Below, in pieces: positions 35,245-47,082 of a DNA stretch of 64,000 nt (position 1 is its first letter; each line of letters starts with the position of its first letter). Both the position numbers and the translations under genes were made by a program. The DNA lies in contig OY751487.1 in assembly GCA_963565915.1 (NCBI GenBank), positions 4,092,001 through 4,156,000 of the forward strand, written 5' to 3'. The stretch comes from Entoloma clypeatum (Eukaryota > Basidiomycota > Agaricomycetes > Agaricales > Entolomataceae). The notes beneath the pieces were generated by a model. It had not been told where the DNA came from. It saw only the letters and a program-made list of their open reading frames with translations, and did not search any database.

Positions 35245-36685
35245 TCAACGGGACCAACCGCCATCCCCGTTCGCGTGTCTGGGAACCCTCTCTTCGAAGC
35301 GGTCATCCTTGTCGTCGCGTTTTCTGTCGTCTCTGCGCCTGTCAAATTCATCCCTGCGACGATCAACATAATAATCAGGCCCTCTGCGGTCATCATAGCC
35401 TCCTCGCCGGTAATCATCGTACCCTGCAGGCCTTCTATCATCAACCTCCCTCCTGGGGGGCGGAGACCTGGGGCGACGATCGTCATATTCTTGCGCACGA
35501 CGAGGAGGAGATCTAGAACGGTCGCGGCGGTAACCCCTGTCGTCCCTGTGGCGATCATCCCTGTTGTGGCGATCATCTCGACGGTCATCCCGACGATAAT
35601 TGTCAGGACCGGCACGCTAAGGGTCATCAGTATACGAAACCTTTTACGAAGTGCACGTCGACTCACGGAGTCGTCAAAGGCAACTCGCACCGGACGACCA
35701 CGAAGTTCCCTGCCGTCAAGCTCTTTGACAGCTCGGTCGGCATCATCACGGTTCAAGTATTCGAGAATTCTAGGAATCTGGGGGTAACCAAGAAGCACAC
35801 GCGGAGGGAAATCCACGGCTCACCCTTGACCAGGGACATCACGGTCAATGTCAGCGAAAGATACACTCCCTGCATCGCGGCCAAAATCCTTCAGGTCCTA
35901 GGGATAGTGATGACAGATTAGGTCCGTCCTTCCAGGTAAGCACAGGTGGGAGTAAGAGGTCCATAATCGCAAAAAAGTGACAACCCAGTTAGAACCAGGG
36001 GCGCAGCCCGACATCGTGAGACGCTGGAGTGGGCCGGAAGCCACCAACCGGATCGAAACCCAAGGGACCATCCGATGGAGGGTCGAACAAGGAAACTTCC
36101 GAAATGGACCGCGTAACACCCGTGAGGAATGACTTCATACCTGCCAACTTGTGTCACGAGAGACGCTGGTGACCAGAACACGGATGCCAAGAGGCCTGCG
36201 GGATCGAGTGCTGTGGTAATGGAATTAGAATTGTCTTCTGTCATGTTGTTTCTTCATACCCGTGATTTCTGTCATTGTCGTGAACCTCGCGGCGAGGCCG
36301 GCTTTCCTTTGCGAACTCAACAACGATACTATGTCTTGGATGGACGTGGTGCAGGAAGTAGAGATAATACTGGGACGCACGTTGTGCCCATGAAACTTTT
36401 CCCATTGAGGTTGTGAACAGCGTCTTCAGCATCTTTGGAGCTCTCAAATTCCACAAAGCCAAATCCTGAAAAGGGCGCTGAGTTTGGCTGTGGCCACATT
36501 TGATGTGAAGAACAGACCAGTCATTACACGACAGTCGACGATACGGCCATAGCCTTCAAAGAACTTGTTTACCTCCTCAGAGCGGGCATCAGGAGGGAGT
36601 CCTAGTGGGTGAACACGTTGAGTGGGTGTCGATGGGCGACAGGGGAGAAGAGGATCGTACTTCCAAGGTAGAGTCGGCGAGCCAT
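35245..36685 (-). CDS. SR-family splicing factor (RRM-RRM-RD/RS)
   Basis: It binds exonic enhancers and helps recruit spliceosome components in the nucleus. Eight exons (36661-36685, 36518-36601, 36381-36465, 36260-36328, 36141-36210, 35824-35897, 35667-35769, 35245-35616) give 293 residues. RRM1 runs from MARRLYLGRLPPDARSEEV to IVVEFAKESRPRRE, with RNP1-like GFGFVEFES. The second, pseudo-RRM carries the SR-protein signature SWQDLKDFGR (split by an intron) and ILEYLNRDDADRAVKELDG. The C-terminus is rich in RD, RS and RR pairs (YRRDRSRSPPRR). This matches the SRSF1/Srp2-type class. The intron splitting SWQ/DLKD is 243 nt, about five times the local norm. Confidence 0.93.
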
Positions 36686-36872
36686 GGTGGTCAGAGGGCA
36701 AGAAGTTGAACAATGACTGAGTTTGAAATCAAATCAACTTGGATGATCCAGCGCACAGACCACCCTTCGGAATACTTCTAATAAAAATGATAATAACGTC
36801 AATTGACAGTAAATAAGGTACAGGTTGTTATGCATATATGTATGTGCATGTGTCTTCAACAAATTAGTTCTA

Positions 36873-38893
36873 TCAATGCTGCGACCAGTCGATGGAGTTG
36901 ATATCGATGCCCTCCTGAACCATTTCCCACAACGGGCTGTCCACCCCTCATCAGTAGGACACTTGACCTTACCAACATGCCAACTCACCTCATGTCACGT
37001 AGCCGATTCACGGTACGTATAATGTGGTTTACCACAAAGTCGACTTCGGCCTCGGTAGTAAATCTTCCAAGACCAAATCGTAAGGAAGAATGAGCCATAT
37101 CCTCGGCAGCCCCTGTTACAAGATCAGGATGACAGTATAGTAACCGGTTTGACTTGATTCTTTACCTAGGGCTCGCAGGACGTAGGAAGGTTCCAACGAT
37201 GCTGACGTACAAGCACTGCCTGATGATAGAGCAATGTCCTTTGGAGAAGAGAGTCTCAACATGTTTTCCAACGCCATCGTTGCGATGGCACATACCTTCA
37301 GAGCCATCAACAGACTTTCACCCTCTACATACGAGAAACTGAGGTTGACGCATCCCGGATAACCATTGACATCTCCGTTTCGGACCACATGCTGAACCTG
37401 GGCGTTTATACTCTGGATAAGGCGATTCGAAAGTTCTTGGATCCGGTCGTGGTCCCTCTGATAAGAAAGTGACGGTGGATCAGTGGGGGGTTCATGACGC
37501 ATGACCAATGCCTTCGAACGTTCAGTACCCCTGCACGAAAGTCACTGCCAAGCTGGCGAGCGTTTGCGCTATACACAAACACACTCTTTGCCACTCGACT
37601 CCTGCGCCTAAGCACAGCTTTGCGTGCGTGTTTCATCATACAAGGAGGAGGAAAGAACTTGACATTACCTTCATTTCCTGTTTCGCAATCCGCGCAGCTT
37701 CACCAAGCCCAACAACCAACGCAGTGGGCAGAGTACCGCTTCTCAGACCCCGCTCTTGTCCACCACCGCTGAAAATGGGATCAAGGCGGACCCTTGGCCG
37801 TCTTCGGACGTACGCTGCACCTACACCCTTCGGACCATATAGCTTATGCCCAGATATACTCATAAGATCTATGTTCATTTCATTGACATCCAACGGTATT
37901 TTCCCGGTGGCTTGAGCAGCGTCCGTGTGGAAATAAACTCCACGGTGTTTCCGTAAGAGGGCTCCGATTTCTTTTATGGGCTGGATAACGCCCGTTTCGT
38001 TGTTAACGGCCATGATGGAAACAAGAGACGTATCAGGTCGGATGGCACCCTCTAGGACATTTAAGGACACAAGTCCATTTTTCTGCACAGGCAGATATGT
38101 GATCTCAAAACCTTCTTCCCCTAGTTTCCGGCAAGAATCTAGAACGCATTTGTGCTCCTAACGCAGATTAGTAAAGAAGTGCATGGGCGAGCATTAGACA
38201 TGTTGGCGCACGGTTTGTAGTGTAATGATATGTTTCTTTTTATCTTTGTGAAACCGAGCGACACCTTTGATGGCCATGTTGTTCGTTTCGGTCGCTCCAG
38301 AGGTGAATACTATGTCTTTGGCATCAGCACCAATTAAATCTGCTACATGCTGGTTTGGACGTTTAGTGAAAGACATATGTCACAGTGACTCGCAGAGAAT
38401 TACCTTGCGCGCATCTTCAACAGCTTGTTCTGCTTCCCAACCATATGCATGGGTACGACTATGTGGGTTACCGAATTGGTCCGTAAAATAAGGAAGCATA
38501 GCATCCAATACACGCGGATCCACGGGTGTTGTAGCCTTGAAACTTTTATGAAAACGTCGGGCATGTGGCACAATGGAAGAAACGCACTTGCATGTCCAAA
38601 TAGATGGGCCGTATTTTCTCCGTCAAAGAGCCTTCCCGGCGAGAGACGTCTAACTTGAAACCAAGCATATCTGGGAGAGAAGAGTCAATGTTATGACGAA
38701 GGAAGGTTTTGCAATATGGAGAAGTACCTGATCTCGGGGTGAAGTGTGCTTCATCTTGGTATGTGGCAGGAAGGTCGACAAGGCTTGCTCGATCAGCGTT
38801 GGAGGGCTGGACGAGTCCGCGACGAGCAGCAGTGGCTATGCGTGTTTTTGGTACAGACCGCCGAACAGCGGAGCGGGTCAGGCCTGACAACAT
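36873..38893 (-). CDS. NFS1: Cysteine desulfurase, mitochondrial
   Basis: This PLP enzyme takes sulfur from cysteine for Fe-S cluster assembly on the ISC scaffold. The multi-exon gene starts [19 protein letters not shown], an Arg-rich presequence, and continues with IYLDMQ/..[54 protein letters not shown], the PLP-lysine motif [27 protein letters not shown] and the active-site cysteine loop [21 protein letters not shown], ending [10 protein letters not shown]. An upstream in-frame extension is possible: ATG 39109 plus a GTAAGT/CAG intron (38967-39029) joins in frame to this ATG, adding about 50 residues. The internal ATG is preferred because it begins the presequence. Confidence 0.95.
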
Positions 38894-38966
38894 GGTCGCT
38901 GAAGAGGGTTGCAGTATCTGATAATGTCCCAATGACAAGAGTCCGAGTCCAACGCTGCTTTGAACT

Positions 38967-39549
38967 CTGAATTAGTAAGCCATCCACGTGACATGGACGT
39001 CACCGGAACCAGATTCTGGAGTTACTTACCCCACAAAGATGGATCCTCGTTGGAAGGTGCGGTCTACTCGAGGTGATTGCGAGGATACTGGCTTAACAGG
39101 CTGACCCATGGTCCTTCTGGCGGAGTCCTTCAATTCGATGGTCAGAGGTGAACCCAAGGTAAACCAACGTACATACAACCATGCGGGTAACCTATCCCTG
39201 GACTCTCAGCAAGGTATTACATACTTCAGAGAAACTGAGTTTTTTTTCGCTATCAATACCCCTGTCGGTGTAATGGAGCAATTAATACAAGGCATTGATA
39301 TCTCTGAGGATGCTCCTGGTTCCTGATGAGAGAGTACTGTGTATACCGCCCATTGCATTCTCCGGTGATGGTGGCTTTACTGCGTGGAAATCAAGACGAA
39401 CGAGGAACAAGGACGTGAGGGCTTCAGAGGGAGAACAAGGCCGCCGAATGAATGAATGTAACTCTGTGCCAGCTCGATTCTTCGCTCTGTACCTGACTTT
39501 CATTTTTATCTGATATAATTTACATAAAAAATATCGGCTGGGAGGTACC
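38967..39549. other. Region between NFS1 and carboxylesterase
   Basis: The left part may hold a 5' exon of the NFS1 transcript (ATG at 39109, minus strand). The remainder is likely the esterase promoter: an AT-rich stretch with TATAATTT-like sequence ends about 30 bp before the esterase ATG at 39550. No other ORF is convincing. Confidence 0.4.
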
Positions 39550-41461
39550 ATGCTTGTTCGTCGTCTCCTGGTCTCCTCCCTCCTCGCCGCCGTCGTCTTC
39601 GCGTTCCCCCTCTTGGATGAACCCACCATCCACCCGAATCAGGTCCTTTGCCAGCTTCCGATCATCAGCAAATTTCTCTGCCCTCGGGTGGGACTGAATA
39701 GCTTGCAAATCCGGGCCCCAATCGCCAGGGCCTATGGGACCCAAGACTCCTCTGGCGCCATCAGGTTTACCGTCAAGTACGCGACTGCCCCTCGCTGGGC
39801 CCCTTCTACAATGGTCTCAGTCTCATCCCTCTCGTACGTATCCACCTTCCGACCCAATCCTGCATCCCTAACCCGTGGTTCAGGCCTGGCGCTATCAATG
39901 CGACGTCGCTGCCCCTGGCGTGTCCCCAGCCTGGGGTGGATCCCTCCACGTACACCGAGGACTGCTTGTACATGGTCATTTACGTTCCGTCCAGCTTGGA
40001 CTGGGGCAGTTCAGCATCCACCTTGATGTGGTATGGAGCTTACTTCTCCAACCGAATCATTGATCTAAACTTCCACCCAGGCTCCATGGCGGCTCATTCA
40101 TTGCTGGTTCTGCCACTGCCCCTGGTCTGAATGGTTCAAACCTTGCAATCGCCACGAATTCCATCGTTGCAGTTGTCCAATATCGGTTGGGGGCTGTACG
40201 AGCACCGCCTGTTTTCATCAACCATTGCTTATGTCTTTTTTAGCTTGGCTTCATGTCTCCCGATGGAACTACCAATCTCGCTGTCAACGACGTTATAAAT
40301 GCCATGCAATTTTTGCACACCGTTGTCCCTGCATTCGGCGGCTCTGCTTCCAAGATCACTTTAGCTGGGCAAAGTAGTGGTGCCAACATGATTAGAGCTT
40401 TGCTCGCCACTCCGTCCGCCTCCTCGTTATTCCAATCGGCTATTCTACAGTCAGACCCCATGGTATGCTCTTTTTCAGCTTCGTCGCCGTGAGTCATATT
40501 GACTTGTATCTTTTGTTGAGAACTATGGATTCCTTTCGCCCAAGACGCAAGTAAAACTCCAAAACGCGTTCAATGGCATGATCAATTGCACCGCTACGGA
40601 CGTAACCTGCCGAAATTCCTTGTCTCTAGACAGCATCCTTTCTGCACAGAGCACGCTTTTCCAGACAGCCTTCACCTTAGACCCTTCGACCGGATCAGCC
40701 GAACCCATTCGTCCCGTTCTTGACGGCCGTCTCATCACGTCACCCCTCGATGCCACGGCTCCCTTCCCGTCTGTCACCAAACCTTTACTCCTGTCCACCG
40801 TTCTGAACGAAGCTGGCTTCGCGATCTATGGCCAATTCCCCACCAGACTCCCCGCTGATTATTTCTCCCCTATCTGCAACGTCACCTTCGGCGAGCCGCG
40901 CACGGTTACCATCGTCCACTCGGCCTTCTATCGGCCTATGCCGCTTGCCGGCAGGCAAGTAGATACAAGGACCCAGCTGCAGGCTCTGGGAACGGACTAT
41001 CTCTGGAGATGTTCCAGCTGGACATTTGCAAGGAACTGGGTCGGGAAAGGTGGCAAAGCCTATGTGGGGCAATACCAAATCGGCGCTACCTATCCAGGTA
41101 ATAATGCTGTGCCATTTTGCACTACGCCTGGAGCAGTTTGTCACCAGGACGACATTCAAATAGTCGTCAGTCCTCCCCGCTTCTCCTGGAGTACGTTTTC
41201 TAACTTCTTTTCCAGTTTGGCACAGTACCCAAGGCTACCACTGCTCAAGCGGCCCTCACCAAGGAGATGCAAAGGCGATACAAAGCTTTTCTTTCTACCG
41301 GAAATCCTAACGTTGCGGGATACGCGGCTTGGACAGCTGCAACGTCCTCCAATGTCCATGCCCTCAAACTTGGGGGCTCTGGGGAAGTCATCCCCGGCGC
41401 TTGCGATCCCAGCTTTTGGGGTGCAGCTGTTCAATATGATTACCAGTTCTATGCTATCTAG
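39550..41461 (+). CDS. Secreted type-B carboxylesterase/lipase
   Basis: This alpha/beta-hydrolase cleaves carboxylic esters. A signal peptide is clear (MLVRRLLVSSLLAAVVFAFP). Several short introns interrupt the gene. The spliced protein shows CPQPGVDPSTYTEDCLYMVIY, the oxyanion-hole segment W/LHGGSFIAGS across a junction, the nucleophile elbow LAGQSSGAN (GxSxG), the acidic residue region LNEAGFAIYG and the His region GAVCHQDDIQIVFG. It ends ACDPSFWGAAVQYDYQFYAI. Cysteines and NxT/S sites fit secretion. The elbow reads GQSSGA where most relatives have GESAGA, a tolerated change. The substrate cannot be assigned; lignocellulose or lipid ester breakdown is plausible for an agaric. Confidence 0.88.
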
Positions 41462-41689
41462 ATTATCGAGGTTCCCCGGTGGCCCTTTTTGCTTTCCTAA
41501 TTGTTGCTGTGTAGCTCTGATTCCCGTTCTTCACATCCTTTCAGTTTGTCTAACAACCTTGTAGCCCTATTGTGTTATCACTGTTCCGGTGACAATCTAA
41601 TACCATCCCCATCTTGTAGCATATACTGTTGTATTTCCGTGATCTTGTGATAATTATACATCAATTATGAAATTGGATACATGATAAAA

Positions 41690-42936
41690 TTACAGCTTGG
41701 ACGTTGTCTGAAATGCACTTGCTTCCATGTCCGAAAAAATATCGAAATTCCTCTGGAGCACAATCTCAGAAGTGATCTGGAAAGCTCACTGTCAACAACA
41801 ATCATCCCTTCTGATCTGCAGAAGCCAAGGACTTACACCGCCCTTTCCAAACTTGACCCGGGCTCGATGTAGCCGTCCCCTGGATCCCCCGCGCGTTTCG
41901 TCGCCTTCATAAGTCAGGACGGTCCATCCATTGTCCTGTTGTTCGGGAGGGAGTCGTCGCGGGTTGATCACCATACGCCCAAATATGCCCTCCGACAACC
42001 GTTCGACAGTCTCGCGTTGCTCTGGGGAGTTCGTCCGGCCGCACAGGATATCCGCGAGTGTAGAGAGGAGGTACACCTGGGGAGGCATGAACGTGATTTT
42101 GCGCTCGCGAAATTCGGAAAGGGCGTCCATGGGGTGAATGAAGCGTGCTGAGACGACTTCTTGGCCGCCATCTACGTAGCGGTGCGTTAGTGTCGGGCAT
42201 TGCAGACCCTACATCACGCGCAAAGGATTACCTGGCTTGGGGATATGTTCTTCTTTCGATCCAGACGAGAATCCGGACGAAGGTGTTGTAGGAAGGAACA
42301 CGACGAAAAACTGGGTATGGAACCGTCTACCACACATACCGTTTGGCGTCAGCGAGGTGTTGTTCCGAAAAAATCCAGCGGCGTACCTTAACACATTGGC
42401 GGGCGTGATCCACTGTGTGAACGGCAGCAGGGAATCGGTGTCGGGCACGAGAGAGCGTTCCGCCAAAAACGTCTTGAAGTTTAGCCTTTGCGTGTGGATG
42501 TTGGACCGTGCTTCGTCGAGCGTCGGGATTGACAAGGGCGGTTCATGATGCGAAGACGCGAGGAGAAGACCCGACTCCTCGAATGTCTCGCGGATCGCGG
42601 TGAGAGCCAGAGATTCGTCCTGTTTCCTGTCAAAGTTTCCGCCTGGGAAGACCTGGGATTTCCTTTTCGTTCAAACCGCGGTATATACAACGGATTGAAG
42701 AGACTTACATGGACGCCGCCAAAATGACGGGCTTTTGGGTTCCGGTGGACGAGCAGGATCTCATTGCGCGCGTTCACTATGATGAGGCTGGCTGATGGGC
42801 GGGGAATCTGCGACTGTGAGAAAGGATTGGCGGCCATTGGGTAGAAGACAGAGTTTTTTCGGGTACTAGTAGATTTGTAGGATGATGCGGAGAACTGACG
42901 CCAGGTGATAATGGGGGTTCTTGCGGCTGTGATCAT
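41690..42936 (-). CDS. Nudix hydrolase, NUDT19-like
   Basis: NUDT19-type enzymes hydrolyse acyl-CoA diphosphates. Exon 1 runs from MITAARTPIITWRQFSASS, possibly a mitochondrial or peroxisomal leader, through SLIIVNARNEILLVHRNPKARHFGGVHV. After an intron the Nudix box follows: VFPGGNFDRKQDESLALTAI then RETFEESGLLL, with the REx2EE core intact. Later blocks are PFTQWITP, RFHTQFFVVFLP and ARFIHPMDALSEFRERKITFMPPQ, as in NUDT19. The final exon is inferred: a GTAAGT donor after KFGKGG and a GAG acceptor lead to IVLQRNFDIFSDMEASAFQ with a stop at 41690. Without it the frame ends at 41792. The end is therefore less certain than the core. Confidence 0.82.
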
Positions 42937-43197
42937 GTTAAAAGACGAGCATCCAGGCTCTCAAGTCGGAACTATGTTAACGGTGAATGTTTCGTTCCGT
43001 TCCCGTTCGAACAAAGACAACGCGTGGACAAAGGTGAGAGCGTGCCATGATATGATGAGGAACAGGGACAAAGAAGCATATTTGGGACGAAAGCTGGCCA
43101 GCTCAAAGTCCCCCATAGATTCCCTATAAACCTAATGTACACTTACTTACATAGAATATATGTACATGGATTACGCCAACAATACTGTGCTCATTCA

Positions 43198-44865
43198 TTA
43201 CGAACGTGATAAACTTTTCACGATGCGCTTCCAATCCTTGGATTCACTGTTTGCATGTCTCATCCAGTGGGGAAATATTTCAGACACTCACCTTGTGCGA
43301 AAGAGTGCGGAAATCTTCGACGTTTGATATATAGAGCATGTATCGAGTCAACTTGTCAAGTTCTCTATCAGCCATCCCCTCCGCAGTGTGGGCATTCTTG
43401 AAGGCCTGGATCTTGAGACCTTCCTTTGGATTCAATGCAAAATTGCGACTCTGGATGAAGGAAATCTCATTAATCCGATATGACACGAGTTTGGGGATGT
43501 GGGCAATTTACCAGGTCATCAACATGGATCGTATTCGTTGCATTGCTAAAAGGGTGCCTTCATGATGTTATCGTCTACAAGGGACGACGTACGTACAATT
43601 GTGGGAAGTGGTTCCAAATGATTTGAAGAGCTTTGACTGAGTGCTGCCAGGGCTTTCCGTCTCTGTCGGTGAAAACAGTGAACATGGGCCTCTTATCCAA
43701 CACTGTGGAAACCGTTATCAAAGAATAGAACTGTGCGGTACTCTAGACTTGCCGAAAGATATCTACAAATGGTTTGATCAGGCGAGGACACTCTAGTTCG
43801 AATATACTCACCTGGTAATTACGATTAGCGCCGATCATCCCTAACTCCACTAGTTTCGTTTCAAGCCAGATCCAGCTGGTTTGTGACCTGGCACTCATGA
43901 GGAATTGTAGCAGAGAAGGATACATATGGTCTATACCAAATGCAAACTTGTGGACAATCAACATTGTGAATCGGACAAGGCCAAATCTGAAACCTACTGT
44001 CATAATATGGGTATATAGCATCTAGAAATTCATGAAGCCTAGGGCGTGCACATTCAGCGGGCGGAAGGCTCCCAGACGTCAAAGGTTTCGTGTCCAAAAT
44101 AGCTACAGGAACCAATAAGATATTTCACTGCGGATGAGAACAGGAGAAGTTTTCTCACTGTAATCGATATCAAGCACAAGAAGTTTCTTCCCCGGTCGCA
44201 AAGGATGGATGACATTAACGTCCAACTTTTCCGTGGCCTCTTTGACCTTTCTTATATTCCGCTGATCAGCTTGATATGCCGCAGCGGCCGCAATATTGTC
44301 GGCAAAGTCGGCATCCAGGTCATTTATCACGTCCGGAAGGGCTTCTAGTTCTACGGGAAGGTGATGATGATAAAACGAGAGACTGAAGAGGAGATACACA
44401 CGAGAAGGATCCTTGATCTCGTCGCCTTCTGGTGTACCAACAAAAGTGAACTTCTTGCCGGTTACGAGGTGAAGATCGGCACTGACATTTTCGTGACGAC
44501 GAAGGAGGACTGAAGTCCTATAAGACTCACATTCGGTCTTGATCTGGAGGCAGCTTCCCCTTTACCAAACCGAGGATTTTCTGCCGTTCTGGAGGTACCC
44601 TTGTGAGATTATGCAAAGCTGCCTTGAGATCGAATACTCTGGGATGAATGAAGATCAACGTATGGAATATTTGCATGATTCTCACCTGTCTGAGTCTGCT
44701 ATTTCCAAGGAATAGGAATTTCCTGACCAGGAGAAGTGAAGCTGAATCCATTGTTCGACATCTGATTGAGCCTGGAGGAGGCACAAAATATGAGTTGGAA
44801 AGACGATGTTGAGTACAGCTGCTAACCTTGTCAGCAACACTAGTAGTATCTAGTACGATGCTCAT
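43198..44865 (-). CDS. UBLCP1-like ubiquitin-like-domain CTD phosphatase
   Basis: UBLCP1 dephosphorylates nuclear proteasome (Rpt1) and is a DxDxT phosphatase. The gene has many short introns. Splicing of the first exons (MSIVLDTTSVADK / AQSDVEQWIQLHFSW.. / VFDLKAALHNLTRVPP) builds an N-terminal ubiquitin-like domain ending KILGLVKGKLPPDQDR. The phosphatase motif LLVLDIDYTILDTKP is itself split at DYT. It is followed by EFLDAIYPYYD, LGMIGANRNYQVS, KRPMFTVFTDRDGKPWQHSVKAL and DLSRNFALNPKEGLKIQAFKNAH. The last exon gives DWKRIVKSLSRS. The combination of an N-terminal UBL and this core is diagnostic. Confidence 0.9.
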
Positions 44866-45054
44866 GATGGGAGGGATGATCTAAACATAGATAACTAAGT
44901 ATAAATATGTACTTCGGTGGCAGTGACAAGCTTCAAGCATATGCATCGAACTCGAACTCGACATGTCAAATTTCGTCATTTACTGGCGCCGTTCTTCTCG
45001 TCACCAATGCTACAGTATTTACACCCCACAAATTGCCGTCCTGGTGCTGTCGTT

Positions 45055-46089
45055 TCAGAGTTCAAGTTTGGCGACACTACTCGCAACGAAGTGGAAAGTT
45101 GACAATGACGAAAACGCTAGATGAATTCAAGCAGGTCAGCGGGTACAAAAAAGGGGCAAGACAAGGATCCCCCTGAGACCTGGGATAGTCGGTGCGACTG
45201 CCTTCGCTGATGGTTTCGGGGAGAGAATGTTGCTGGAGGCATCATACGACCATTGGTTCTTCTCCACGACTAGACATAAGCGAGGTCAAGAACTTGTCAT
45301 TTTGGCCTATTATAAATGCATACCAATGAGCACTTGCTCAGCGGTCAGCCCGAGATACACCTGGGCGAGTGACAATGACAATGAGGTGTATGCCCTGGAG
45401 AGGAGGGCAAATGTTCTTGAGCGGAAGGTTTCTAGACTGAAGTTCTCTAGCCATGATCCAGCGCTTTGAAACACGAAGTCTCACCGAGGAAAGTCAGGAC
45501 CAAGGCTGTCACGACTGACGTGAGCTTCTCGTCAAAGAATACTTGTTGACTGGCAACGTTGAACAGATTCTGAGCCTGAGAGTATATATTGGCGTGCTTT
45601 CGTTCCATCGTCGATGCCACGAGATTGACTAGACATTGTCCGAGTGGTGTGAGCAAGAGGTTCTCTGGGAGTCGTGTGAGGGCATATCGGGCGGGAGGGC
45701 TAGCGGAATAGTGAGTCCAGGCAGAGAGTGCGATGTGAGTGGCAACTCACAGATCATCGACAATGAGGTACGAGAGCACGAGGGGTGCGGCAACAAGTAG
45801 ACGCGTCGTCCGACGACTGCTGTCAGCATCACCCTAGAATTAGATCAATCTCTACTAGTAGGCATCGTCATTCGAAGGCAAAACATACGTTGAGATCACT
45901 GTTCTCGGCGGCCTTGATCAGACTGTGGAAGTCGGATTGAGATGCTAGCTCAGCGATGATCGGGAAGGCGTTTCTGTAGGGGTCATCTTCTGCTGGGGGG
46001 TGAGTAGGAGATTGTGTGGCTGGCTCTGCTCTTGCGGCGTCCTGGATCTCTGTGTCTGTTGTCGGAGGAGGTGTAGGAGGTCCTGCCAT
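45055..46089 (-). CDS. COP9 signalosome subunit 8 (PCI-domain)
   Basis: CSN8 is a small PCI subunit of the complex that removes Nedd8 from cullins. Spliced reading gives MAGPPTPPPTTDTEIQDAA, then IIAELASQSDFHSLIKAAENSDLN, GDADSSRRTTRLLVAAPLVLSYLIVDDL, PPARYALTRLPENLL, FALLSRAYTSLSLSLAQVYL and a last exon ending AFSSLSTFHFVASSVAKLEL. The DD/ARxALxRLP pattern and the LSTF..VA..VAxLE end are typical of the CSN8/PSMD8 group. The C-terminal exons use sequence beyond in-frame stops and were found only by following splice sites. RPN12 or eIF3k, of the same fold, are the alternatives. The start codon lies 38 bp from the divergent NECAP start. Confidence 0.75.
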
Positions 46090-46127
46090 GGCTGGATAAT
46101 AGTAGACTATTTTTAGATCAACTCTTC
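46090..46127. promoter_or_regulatory. 38 bp divergent gap CSN8/NECAP
   Basis: Just 38 bp, AT-rich, separate two divergent start codons. Leaders and core promoters must overlap each other or the coding regions. Confidence 0.6.
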
Positions 46128-47012
46128 ATGGACATCCTCGAAGAGGTCGAGTCCATCCTTTACATCGGACGCGAGCTTTCTGGTACAACAACCCTGCCTT
46201 CTTTACCCAAGCACTGATTCAGTCTACCAGTGTACAAGATACCCCCTCTCAAGGCCAATGAAGGTCACCGCGCAAACGAATGGGGCGATCTGGCGCAACC
46301 CCTGTGGAAAGGCCGTCTGAGGATCATTGAAAAGTCTGACGGTGCGGCGTTATATTTTGAAGATGCTCAGACTGGCGCGTATATCTAATAGTTATCTCCA
46401 CCATCCCGACGACTAATCTATCATTATTCAGGAGAATGTATATTCAACCTCTCGCATGTCTGGCGATCTACTCTGATTCGCGGTTTTAGTGTTCGCAAAA
46501 GCGGATTATGACCCAAGCCGCCCATCAGTCGAGGCTGTTCTTGATTCCTCACGTTATTTCGTAGTGCGTGTGGAAGATGCCGGCAAGAAGGCATACATCG
46601 GTATGGGCTTTGCTGAACGCAGCGACAGTTTTGATTTCAGTGAGTATGGCGTGTCATTTCCAACATGAAGGGCTCAAGGAGTTCGCATAGATGTAGCGCT
46701 TCAGGACTACACAAAGTGCGTTCATAAATTGCGGATGGGGTCGACGTTGATCACCATATTAGACGCTGGAAGGCAAAGGTTGATCCTGAACTATTGGAAG
46801 ATGAACCATCGCCCCACCTCCCAGCTGGCCCCAAGAAGGACTACAGTCTCAAAGAGGGACAGACCTTTTCTATTGCTATCCCAGGGCGTCCCAAGGCGGG
46901 GACGGGTGCTGATAACTTGCTCGGCTCTAGCGTAACTTCGCCTGGCGCCTCAAAGGGCGGAGGGATACCCCTTCTTCCTCCACCCCCTAGTCCGCTAAAG
47001 AAACGTAGTTGA
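46128..47012 (+). CDS. NECAP-like endocytosis protein (DUF1681)
   Basis: NECAPs bind AP-2 and accessory proteins at clathrin coats. Spliced exons give [19 protein letters not shown] then [78 protein letters not shown], and after KRW a tail with [16 protein letters not shown]. The PH-like fold with an early YKIPP and the GFxERSDxFDFNVALQDH motif is diagnostic. The C-terminal Gly/Pro tail ends [13 protein letters not shown] rather than in a clear WxxF adaptor motif. The next gene, on the same strand, begins 70 bp downstream. Confidence 0.9.
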
Positions 47013-47082
47013 CCATGTCGAATGGCTTGCATGCCGCCAGTGTCCCTCAGTTACATAAGCCATTCTGAGTACCTCGTCCACC

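Noticed and set aside
44907..45469. Plus-strand ORFs between UBLCP1 and CSN8
   Set aside because: They overlap spliced CSN8 C-terminal exons on the other strand and resemble no family.
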